DNA of 15,989 nucleotides from Bacteroidota bacterium. GTDB lineage: Bacteria > Bacteroidota > Bacteroidia > Flavobacteriales > Flavobacteriaceae. The position numbers and the translations under genes are program-made. Each line of letters opens with the position of its first letter. The stretch's first letter is position 1. The notes beneath the pieces were generated by a model. It searched no databases, was not told the origin of the DNA, and saw nothing but the letters and a program-made list of their open reading frames with translations. The stretch lies in NCBI GenBank assembly GCA_022601215.1, contig JAHZIZ010000467.1:1-15989 (forward strand), read 5' to 3'. Below, piece by piece: positions 7,354-14,057 of this stretch.

Positions 7354-7857
7354 CTATTTCGTTGAAAATAATAACAGCTCTTCGGGATCATCTTCGAAGG
7401 TAAACGTACCTTTTTCCTGAAATCCCAATTTTGTAAGTAAGGCAATGGATGCATGATTATAATCAACCGTAAAGCCAAATATCTTGGTAATATTTAAATC
7501 TTTTTTGGCGTATTCCATCATGGCATGTGCCGCTTCATAACCATATCCTTTCCCAATAAATTCTGGTAAAAAGGCGAATCCAATATCTGGATGTTCCAAT
7601 TGTTCTCGTTTGTATAAACCACATGAGCCTATCGGGATTTTTGAATCCTTTAAAAAAACAGTGCAGTTGCCATAACCATGCTTTTTAAAAAGGGGAATCT
7701 GTTTCTCCGCTAGATAAGTTTCGGCATCCTTAATAGAATTGATATTTCTATTACCAATGTACTGTAACCACCCTTCGCTATTAAAAAGCTCATAATAAAA
7801 TGGAGCATGGGTCAATGCGGTATTTTCCAATTGAAGTCTATCTGTAACAATCCTCAT
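7354..7857 (-). CDS. GNAT acetyltransferase, RimJ/RimL-like (upstream copy)
   Basis: A 167-residue protein of the same Acetyltransf_3 group, opening with R-I-V-T-D-R-L-Q-L. Motif A is G-K-G-Y-G-Y-E-A-A at 102-110, and the acetyl-CoA side segment Y-N-H-A-S-I-A-L-L-T-K-L-G-F lies at 133-146. It is the first gene of a two-gene minus-strand operon. The two proteins share fold and length but differ clearly in sequence, so they are not a recent duplication. No convincing promoter was found in the gap to 8011; TATCTTCG about 35 bases upstream of the ATG is a one-mismatch -7 box without a -33 partner. Confidence 0.9.
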   Translation of the reverse strand: MRIVTDRLQLENTALTHAPFYYELFNSEGWLQYIGNRNINSIKDAETYLAEKQIPLFKKHGYGNCTVFLKDSKIPIGSCGLYKREQLEHPDIGFAFLPEFIGKGYGYEAAHAMMEYAKKDLNITKIFGFTVDYNHASIALLTKLGFQEKGTFTFEDDPEELLLFSTK

Positions 7858-7955
7858 ATATTAATAATCAATTTCTTTTGTTATTCGTACGAAGATACAG
7901 AAAAATCCTAGCCTTTAATCAGGAAAAACCCTCTTCAATTACCATTGTAATCCTA

Positions 7956-7986
7956 TTGTTTTCAATTAGTTACAAACATATATTTG
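7956..7986 (+). promoter_or_regulatory. Promoter for the 52-codon gene
   Basis: TTG (7956-7958), 20 bases, then TATATTTG (7979-7986) are a full match to the Bacteroidota consensus with the same spacing as the ffs promoter here. The box ends 25 bases before the ATG at 8012. Confidence 0.8.
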
Positions 7987-8011
7987 TACTATAAACTATG
8001 AAGTAATTATT

Positions 8012-8170
8012 ATGAAAACGATTGTATTACCTAAAAGAAGTCTTTTAAAAAAGTCTAAAACCGAAACCCCCATATTTGATGAAGCCGCTTTCATACAAAG
8101 TAAAAGAGACATGTATGAAGATATGGGTATCGCTATAGAAGATAGCTTTGACGGGGACCTTTTTATCTAA
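8012..8170 (+). CDS. Small uncharacterised protein, 52 aa
   Basis: An ATG at 8012 opens a 52-codon frame ending TAA at 8168-8170. The product starts M-K-T-I-V-L-P-K-R-S-L-L-K-K and ends I-E-D-S-F-D-G-D-L-F-I. The first third is basic, the last third strongly acidic, and it has no signal peptide, membrane span or cysteine. I do not recognise a family. Support for a real gene is the perfect upstream promoter, a sensible 25-base leader, an in-frame ATG with no competing long frame on the other strand, and its fit into a 319-base gap that would otherwise be empty. It converges on the VCBS gene with six bases between stops. It could be a regulator, a chaperone-like adaptor or a part of a toxin pair, but nothing in sequence favours one. 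Confidence 0.65.
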   Translation: MKTIVLPKRSLLKKSKTETPIFDEAAFIQSKRDMYEDMGIAIEDSFDGDLFI

Positions 8171-8176
8171 GATTCA

Positions 8177-9907
8177 CTATTTAATCACTAACTTCTCTGT
8201 AATGATTGCAGTTTTGTTGCCAAGGCGAATAAAATAAATTCCTGCACTAAGGTCATTCGTGGTGATTATTTGTTTTTTAGAAGATAGGACCATTGTCTTC
8301 ACGATCCTACCAGAAGCATCAAGGATGGTCATTGGCCGTCCAATAAACTGTTGAGAAACTTCAATTGTCATAAATCCTTCTGAAGGATTCGGATATATCA
8401 AAGCAGTAGATTTGTCGAAATTCGAAAGACCTAATGTACTGCCTTCAACTATGGTCATCATAGTATTGATTTCGGGGTTTTCAACTATATCAACAATCCC
8501 GCTTAGCCAAGTAACTTTTACATAATCTATATTACTTGCGGTTCCTATTCCGAAGAACTCATAAGCAGAATTTTGTCCAAGATACCCTTCTCCACAAAGC
8601 GTATAGTTGTATTGCTTCTCACCATCAACTGAAATCTCTATCCAAGAGCCAATGCCCTGTCTATTGCTCTGTGTACCTTCCAATGCTACCTTCAACCAAT
8701 TATTCCCTGATGTACCCTCATTTTTGAATAGAAACATATCGTTCGGGCTAAAATTTAGTACTGAGATATCGGGATATCCATTATTAGTGATATCCCCGAT
8801 GGCGTTCCCAAAACTCACTGCGTGATCCTCATAGAGTCCAGCATTACTTGGAATAAAGTAAAGACCGCTTCCATCATCTTCATAGTAGGCAGCCGTTAAA
8901 GCTACGTTAGGATCGTCCACCATGGCACTAACATACAAATCCTTAATACCGCCGTTATCTCCATCTAGGAAAACCGCACCCCAAGCAACCGATTCCATTA
9001 GGGTTCCGTTGGTATGTGCTAAATCCGTAAAAGTACCATCACCATTATTTTCTAAAAACGCGTTTCCTGCTCCCGTATTAGTCACGTAAATATCTAACCA
9101 ACCATCATTATTATGATCATCAATGGTCGTACTCATGGCATCAATAGAGATTCCAGTCCCCGAACTTGCTCCCACTTCAGTAAAAGTCCCATCGCCATTG
9201 TTGTGATACAATTGGTTGACTGGGGCTCTATCATTAGCCACATAAATATCTTGCCAACCATCTTTGTCATAGTCAAAGAACGCTGAACAAAATGAAATAA
9301 AAGAGGCTTGAAATATCCCAGCTTGGACACTCACATCTGTAAAAGTTCCGTCTCCATTGTTTCTGAAAAGTACGTTATAATACCCCTCGTCTAACTCGTA
9401 ATGAGAAGCGATAAAAACATCTAACCAACCATCGTTGTTAAAATCACCCCATGAGCTTCCATAACTCCAATGGGCTTCCATATAAAGTCCAGCTTCCACC
9501 GTTATATCGGTAAAATTCATGGAGCCATCATTTTCGTACAGTTTGTTTTGATCAATATTACTGGTTGCAAAAAAATCATAATCACCATCGTTATCAAAAT
9601 CTACCCATTGAACCGTTTTTAATTCAAAACTATTATCAATACCGAGATCAACTTCAGAAAAGAAACCAAGGTTGTTTTTAAAAAACCGAATAGGGCTTCC
9701 CTCTTCTGAAGCAACCGTGATATCATCCCAGCCATCTTGATCGAAATCGAAAAAAGAGATGCCACCTCCTAGAGTACCCGTCCCATAAGAGGAATTTCCA
9801 CAACCAAGTGTTGTAGCACTTTCTGTAAATTGTACTTGAGCGAGACTAGGTGATACAATAATGAAGCATAAAGCAAGATATTGCCAAATAGTAGAAATTG
9901 GACGCAT
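8177..9907 (-). CDS. Secreted VCBS/FG-GAP repeat protein with ASPIC-UnbV and T9SS type A tail
   Basis: A 576-residue exported protein. The signal peptide ends S-L-A (cleavage near 23/24). Residues about 50-390 hold seven VCBS/FG-GAP blades, each carrying a D-x-D/N-x-D-G-like calcium loop: near 54, 103, 155, 212, 263, 314 and 371. The sixth (D-G-D-N-G-G) and seventh (D-I-T-N-N-G) depart from consensus. Residues about 403-488 match ASPIC/UnbV, with G-I-G-S-W-I-E-I and later V-K-V-T-W-L-S-G. Residues 504-576 form a T9SS type A sorting domain: Y-P-N-P-S-E-G at 505-511, D-A-S-G-R at 530-534, L-S-A-G-I-Y-F-I-R-L at 553-562 and K-L-V-I-K at the end. It should be secreted through the T9SS and cleaved or anchored on the surface. 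Blades of this type are used for binding and adhesion; no enzyme site is seen. It follows the glyA terminator, so it needs its own promoter. Confidence 0.93.
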   Translation of the reverse strand: MRPISTIWQYLALCFIIVSPSLAQVQFTESATTLGCGNSSYGTGTLGGGISFFDFDQDGWDDITVASEEGSPIRFFKNNLGFFSEVDLGIDNSFELKTVQWVDFDNDGDYDFFATSNIDQNKLYENDGSMNFTDITVEAGLYMEAHWSYGSSWGDFNNDGWLDVFIASHYELDEGYYNVLFRNNGDGTFTDVSVQAGIFQASFISFCSAFFDYDKDGWQDIYVANDRAPVNQLYHNNGDGTFTEVGASSGTGISIDAMSTTIDDHNNDGWLDIYVTNTGAGNAFLENNGDGTFTDLAHTNGTLMESVAWGAVFLDGDNGGIKDLYVSAMVDDPNVALTAAYYEDDGSGLYFIPSNAGLYEDHAVSFGNAIGDITNNGYPDISVLNFSPNDMFLFKNEGTSGNNWLKVALEGTQSNRQGIGSWIEISVDGEKQYNYTLCGEGYLGQNSAYEFFGIGTASNIDYVKVTWLSGIVDIVENPEINTMMTIVEGSTLGLSNFDKSTALIYPNPSEGFMTIEVSQQFIGRPMTILDASGRIVKTMVLSSKKQIITTNDLSAGIYFIRLGNKTAIITEKLVIK

Positions 9908-9938
9908 GGTCTGTTTGATTAGTTAGTGTTCTAAAGAT

Positions 9939-9971
9939 AAAAAAAAAGCCCCAGTTTCCACTGAGACTTTT
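9939..9971 (-). terminator. Intrinsic terminator after glyA
   Basis: On the minus strand, twelve pairs (9971-9960 with 9955-9944, including two G-U) enclose a GGAA loop and are followed by a run of T (9947-9939). It lies between the glyA stop and the VCBS gene start, 32 bases before that ATG. Confidence 0.85.
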
Positions 9972-9994
9972 AAAAATCAATAACTTACTTTATA

Positions 9995-11272
9995 CTAACC
10001 TTGAAATAAAGGTCTCCCAGCCATTAGTGCATTCACTTTTTCACCCAAGGCTTCTAATTTCGTTTCATCTTCAAAATTGATAATCGCTTCATCGATTAAA
10101 TCAACAACAGCTTCCATCTCCGTTTCTTGCATTCCTCTTGTTGTTATCGCGGCTGTTCCTATTCGAATACCACTAGTTACAAAAGGAGATTTGTCATCAA
10201 AAGGGACCATATTTTTATTCACCGTGATTTCTGCCTTACCTAAAGCTTCCTCTGCTTCTTTTCCTGAAATGTTTTTGTTTCGAAGATCAATCAACATCAT
10301 GTGATTGTCCGTTCCTCCACTTATAATTTTGTAGCCTTTATTCACAAAAGCTTTAGCCATCACGGCTGCATTCTTCTTCACCTGAATCATATAATGCAAG
10401 AAATCATCCGTCAAAGCTTCTCCAAAGGCAATGGCCTTTGCAGCAATAATATGTTCTAAAGGTCCACCTTGGTTTCCAGGAAAAATACCGCTATTTAACA
10501 AAGAAGACATTTTCTTTAGGTTGCCATTTTTTAGTTTCAATCCAAAAGGGTTTTCAAAATCCTTACCCATTAAAATCAGTCCTCCACGAGGTCCACGTAA
10601 AGTTTTATGGGTAGTGGTAGTAACAATATGACAATGCGGAATAGGATCGCTAATAATTCCTTTTGCTATTAATCCAGCCGGATGCGCAATATCGGCCATT
10701 AACAAAGCTCCTACTTTATCAGCAATTTCACGAAAACGCTTATAATCAATCTCTCTAGAGTACGCAGAGGCACCAGCTATGATCATTTTAGGTTCCTCTT
10801 TTACAGCAATTGCTTCAATTTTATCATAATCCAATCGTCCAGTTTCTTCTTCTACACCATAAAAAACGGGCGTATATAATTTTCCTGAAAAATTCACTGG
10901 AGAACCATGGGTCAAGTGTCCTCCATGAGATAGATCGAATCCTAAAAATTTATCTCCTGGTTTAAGACAAGCGGCGAATACAGCTGTATTCGCCTGCGAA
11001 CCACTATGGGGTTGGACATTAGCATAATCGGCTCCAAACAGGGCCTTGGCTCTATCTATAGCAATCTGTTCCACTTCATCGACAACTTCACATCCTCCAT
11101 AATATCGTTTCCCAGGATAGCCTTCGGCATATTTATTAGTAAGCACAGACCCAGACGCAGCCATCACTTGGTCGCTTACAAAATTCTCGGAAGCGATCAA
11201 TTCAAGGCCATTTAATTGGCGTTCTTTTTCGGCTTCTATCAATTCAAAAATTTGTTCGTCTCTAGTAATCAT
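9995..11272 (-). CDS. glyA: Serine hydroxymethyltransferase
   Basis: A 425-residue PLP enzyme of fold type I, at the usual length. It interconverts serine and glycine with transfer of a one-carbon unit to tetrahydrofolate in the cytosol. Visible landmarks are L-E-L-I-A-S-E-N at 23-30, [13 protein letters not shown] at 48-60, H-S-G-S-Q-A-N at 89-95, S-H-G-G-H-L-T-H-G at 115-123, A-D-I-A-H-P-A-G-L at 193-201 with the cofactor-binding Asp and His, and the PLP lysine K223 in T-T-T-T-H-K. The ATG at 11272 gives the standard start. It is divergent from fumarylacetoacetase, with 103 bases between the two ATGs, and ends in its own terminator. Confidence 0.98.
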   Translation of the reverse strand: MITRDEQIFELIEAEKERQLNGLELIASENFVSDQVMAASGSVLTNKYAEGYPGKRYYGGCEVVDEVEQIAIDRAKALFGADYANVQPHSGSQANTAVFAACLKPGDKFLGFDLSHGGHLTHGSPVNFSGKLYTPVFYGVEEETGRLDYDKIEAIAVKEEPKMIIAGASAYSREIDYKRFREIADKVGALLMADIAHPAGLIAKGIISDPIPHCHIVTTTTHKTLRGPRGGLILMGKDFENPFGLKLKNGNLKKMSSLLNSGIFPGNQGGPLEHIIAAKAIAFGEALTDDFLHYMIQVKKNAAVMAKAFVNKGYKIISGGTDNHMMLIDLRNKNISGKEAEEALGKAEITVNKNMVPFDDKSPFVTSGIRIGTAAITTRGMQETEMEAVVDLIDEAIINFEDETKLEALGEKVNALMAGRPLFQG

Positions 11273-11294
11273 TTTAATAGCGTTAAATTGAAAT

Positions 11295-11302
11295 CAAAAG
11301 TA
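11295..11302 (-). promoter_or_regulatory. Possible -7 box for glyA
   Basis: TACTTTTG on the minus strand fits TAnnTTTG and ends 22 bases before the glyA ATG. No TTG lies at the expected -33 distance, so this is a half-match only. Confidence 0.4.
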
Positions 11303-11310
11303 CTAAAAGC

Positions 11311-11342
11311 TTGCCGTTAGTCCTTCAGAAATTATATATTTG
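11311..11342 (+). promoter_or_regulatory. Promoter for fumarylacetoacetase
   Basis: TTG (11311-11313), 21 bases, then TATATTTG (11335-11342). It ends 33 bases before the ATG at 11376 and sits back to back with the proposed glyA -7 box. The TTG codon at 11340 that could open the same frame is part of this box, which supports the later ATG. Confidence 0.75.
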
Positions 11343-11375
11343 ATTAACATTTTACCAACAATAAAATTTTGTGCT

Positions 11376-12650
11376 ATGCCATTGACTGCCAACGACCCTA
11401 CCCGAAAATCCTGGCTGGATGTTCCCGCCAATAGTGACTTCCCAATTCAGAATATTCCATTTGGAGTATTTTTAACACGAGACGATGTAATTACCATTGG
11501 AACTCGCATAGGCGATACTGCCATCGATTTAGGTGCTATGCACCAATTGGGTTACTTCAAAGGAATTGATCTTACTGATGATCTTTTTTTACAGGATTCC
11601 TTGAATGATTTTATTGCAGATGGGCGCAAAACATGGCGTTTGGTTCGCAATCGTATTTCAGATATATTTTTGCACACAAGTCCAGGACTACGTGACGATC
11701 AAGAACATCGTAAAAAGGTCCTTTTTAGTATGGAAGAAATAGAAATGCAACTCCCTGTAGATGTTGGAGATTATACTGACTTCTACGCCAGTAAAGAGCA
11801 TGCAACCAATGTTGGATCTCTTTTCCGCGACCCAGAAAATGCGCTATTACCTAATTGGCTGAGAATTCCTATTGGATATCATGGAAGAAGTTCTTCCATT
11901 GTCCCTTCAGGGACACCGGTAAGAAGACCCATTGGTCAAACCAAACCTGGTGAGGACGGTATCCCAGGTTTTGGCCCATCAAAATTGCTGGATTTCGAAT
12001 TAGAAATGGCCTTTATCACAACCGCTACTAATGACTTAGGTAAGAGAGTCCCTATTGAAGAAGCCGAAGAGAATATCTTTGGGCTCGTTCTTTTTAATGA
12101 CTGGAGTGCGCGCGATATACAGGCTTGGGAATATGTTCCTTTAGGACCCTTCTTAGGAAAAAACTTTGCTTCTACAATTTCTCCTTGGATAGTAACACTA
12201 GACGCATTAGAGCCATTTAGAACCGCTGGACCTGTTCAAGATCCAGAACCACTACCCTATTTACAACAGTCTGACGCTAAAAATTTTGATATTCACCTTC
12301 AAGCCATTATACAACCAGAAAATGGTGCAGAAAATATCGTAGCCAATAGTAATTTTAAATATATGTATTGGTCCATGTCCCAACAGTTGGCCCACCACAC
12401 TGTAAATGGATGTAATGTTCGTAGTGGTGATATGATGGGTAGCGGAACTATTTCTGGCCCTACTAAAGATAGTTATGGCTCCATGCTTGAGCTCACTTGG
12501 AGGGGACAAAACCCGTTACAGCTGAGTGACGGAAGCGAACGTAAATTTATTAATGACGACGATACGGTTATTCTCCGAGGCTTCTGTAAAAATGAAGACG
12601 TACGTATTGGGTTTGGAGATTGCAGTGGTAAAGTACTTCCTGCCAACTAA
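11376..12650 (+). CDS. fahA: Fumarylacetoacetase
   Basis: A 424-residue cytosolic hydrolase that splits fumarylacetoacetate into fumarate and acetoacetate, the last step of tyrosine/homogentisate breakdown. It aligns by eye with mammalian FAH across T-D-F-Y-A-S-K-E-H-A-T-N-V-G at 134-147. Metal and catalytic residues are all visible: Asp135 and His142 (mouse Asp126, His133), Glu208 and Glu210 in L-L-D-F-E-L-E, Asp242 in N-D-W-S-A-R-D, and Lys262 in F-L-G-K. Length is near that of the family. The first ATG after the promoter is used; a TTG 12 codons earlier is rejected. No other tyrosine-pathway gene lies in the window. The gap to the next gene (57 bases) has no terminator, so co-transcription with the following lipoprotein is likely. 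Confidence 0.97.
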   Translation: MPLTANDPTRKSWLDVPANSDFPIQNIPFGVFLTRDDVITIGTRIGDTAIDLGAMHQLGYFKGIDLTDDLFLQDSLNDFIADGRKTWRLVRNRISDIFLHTSPGLRDDQEHRKKVLFSMEEIEMQLPVDVGDYTDFYASKEHATNVGSLFRDPENALLPNWLRIPIGYHGRSSSIVPSGTPVRRPIGQTKPGEDGIPGFGPSKLLDFELEMAFITTATNDLGKRVPIEEAEENIFGLVLFNDWSARDIQAWEYVPLGPFLGKNFASTISPWIVTLDALEPFRTAGPVQDPEPLPYLQQSDAKNFDIHLQAIIQPENGAENIVANSNFKYMYWSMSQQLAHHTVNGCNVRSGDMMGSGTISGPTKDSYGSMLELTWRGQNPLQLSDGSERKFINDDDTVILRGFCKNEDVRIGFGDCSGKVLPAN

Positions 12651-12707
12651 ATAGATCTTTGGCATCAGAATTGTATTTACCAAACCTATAATCGAAAATC
12701 ATCCGTT

Positions 12708-13889
12708 ATGAGAACAACTACTATTTTTTGTATGATGGCGCTATTGCTGATGAGTTGTAATAGCGTAAAAAGGAATGAAAAATTCCTTGCAGAAGGAAAC
12801 TATGATCAGGCTATATATCTAGCTATTAAGAAGATTAAAAAAGGAAAAACATCTCCTAAAAAGGATATGCATATATCCTTACTTGAAGAAGCTTTTGAAA
12901 AGGTAGTTGCAGATGATACACGTCGTATTGACTTCTTAAAAAAAGAAGGACAAGCTTCTAATAGCAAAGAAATTTTTTACCGTTATTTGGATCTTAAAGA
13001 AAGACAACAGTTACTTCGTCCGTTACTTCCTCTTACAAATTCAAACGGCAAGGATGCGAAATTTAAATTGGTAAATTATACCAATAATATATTAGAGGCC
13101 AAACAAGATTATATTGCTTATAGTTATGATGAAGCTGCTCAATATATGAATCGAAACTCCACCTTAGATGCCAGAACAGCCTACAACATCTATTGTGAAA
13201 TAGAAGAATTGGAGGCCAATTACAAGGACGTACGAGCCCTAAAAGATGATGCTCGTTTCTACGGTACGGATTATGTATATGTGGAATTAAATAATGCCAG
13301 TGGGCAAATTATACCATACGCCTTAGAACGGGAACTGTTAGATTTTAACACCTATAATCTGGACAATTTCTGGACACAATACCATGAGAATAAGGATAAT
13401 AATATTGACTATAGCTTTGGAATACGAATGAATTTCCAGCAAATTGCAATTTCTCCAGAGCGAATCTCTGAAAAGGAATACAAAAGAAAAAAGAGAGTGC
13501 GTACCGGCTGGGAATACCAACTTGACAGAAACGGAAATGTTTTAAAAGACAGTCTTGGAAATGATATAAAAACAGACACCTATGAATTTGTAACGGCCAG
13601 AGTCATGTATACAACTCAGACCAAAAATGTACAAGTTAGTGGAGATGTACTTTATAGAGACTTTATTCAAGGAAGAGACATGGATCGTCACCCATTAACA
13701 AGTGAATTTATTTTTGACAATGAGTTTGCTAAGTTTAGAGGTGATGAACGAGCTCTTACAGAAGAAGATCTAAAGTTTCTCGAATATGACTTTATACCTT
13801 TCCCATCGAATGAACAAATGGTCTTAGATGCGGGGGAAGATATAAAAACCCGACTAAGTAGTATCTTAAAAAATAATAGTTTACGTTAA
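12708..13889 (+). CDS. Uncharacterised lipoprotein
   Basis: A 393-residue predicted lipoprotein with a short signal ending L-L-M-S-C (Cys17). The first third is helical and repeat-like (F-L-A-E-G-N-Y-D-Q-A-I-Y-L-A near 26-39 looks like one TPR helix pair). The middle is charged and helical. The last half is beta-rich, with several Y-V-Y-V-E-L and R-V-M-Y-T-T-type strands. I do not recognise a named family, though lipoproteins of this make-up are common in Flavobacteriaceae. It is likely anchored in the inner or outer membrane facing the periplasm. It follows fahA on the same strand with no terminator between and ends at a strong one, so it probably shares the fahA transcript. No metabolic link to tyrosine breakdown can be read from it. 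Confidence 0.85.
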   Translation: MRTTTIFCMMALLLMSCNSVKRNEKFLAEGNYDQAIYLAIKKIKKGKTSPKKDMHISLLEEAFEKVVADDTRRIDFLKKEGQASNSKEIFYRYLDLKERQQLLRPLLPLTNSNGKDAKFKLVNYTNNILEAKQDYIAYSYDEAAQYMNRNSTLDARTAYNIYCEIEELEANYKDVRALKDDARFYGTDYVYVELNNASGQIIPYALERELLDFNTYNLDNFWTQYHENKDNNIDYSFGIRMNFQQIAISPERISEKEYKRKKRVRTGWEYQLDRNGNVLKDSLGNDIKTDTYEFVTARVMYTTQTKNVQVSGDVLYRDFIQGRDMDRHPLTSEFIFDNEFAKFRGDERALTEEDLKFLEYDFIPFPSNEQMVLDAGEDIKTRLSSILKNNSLR

Positions 13890-13914
13890 AAAAAGCCCCG
13901 ATTTGGGGCTTTTT
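13890..13914 (+). terminator. Intrinsic terminator after lipoprotein gene
   Basis: Perfect 10-bp arms AAAAAGCCCC (13890-13899) and GGGGCTTTTT (13905-13914) surround a five-base loop. It starts directly after the stop codon and, having an A-run on one side and a T-run on the other, could work on either strand. Confidence 0.9.
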
Positions 13915-14057
13915 AATTAGTAAAGCATGGCTTGCTCTCACTTAATTCTCATTTTTTTAAGAAAATGGGAACAATAGTTTTAATCCCAGACTTCCAAATC
14001 AAATAATAGTCATACTTTTATTTCAAATCCATATATTGAGGATATTATTCGTTCTTT

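Noticed and set aside
7350..7478. 43-codon extension of the downstream GNAT
   Set aside because: It lies inside the upstream GNAT gene and has no GNAT-like sequence; the ATG at 7349 gives the standard opening strand.
8177..9907. Possible enzyme (for example hydrolase) role for the VCBS/ASPIC protein
   Set aside because: Only calcium-loop blades, ASPIC/UnbV and a T9SS tail are visible; no catalytic motif was found.
13946..13971. AT-rich 10-bp hairpin (one G-U) upstream of the adhesin gene
   Set aside because: It has no following T-run, consists mostly of A-T pairs, and a strong terminator lies just before it; no role can be supported.
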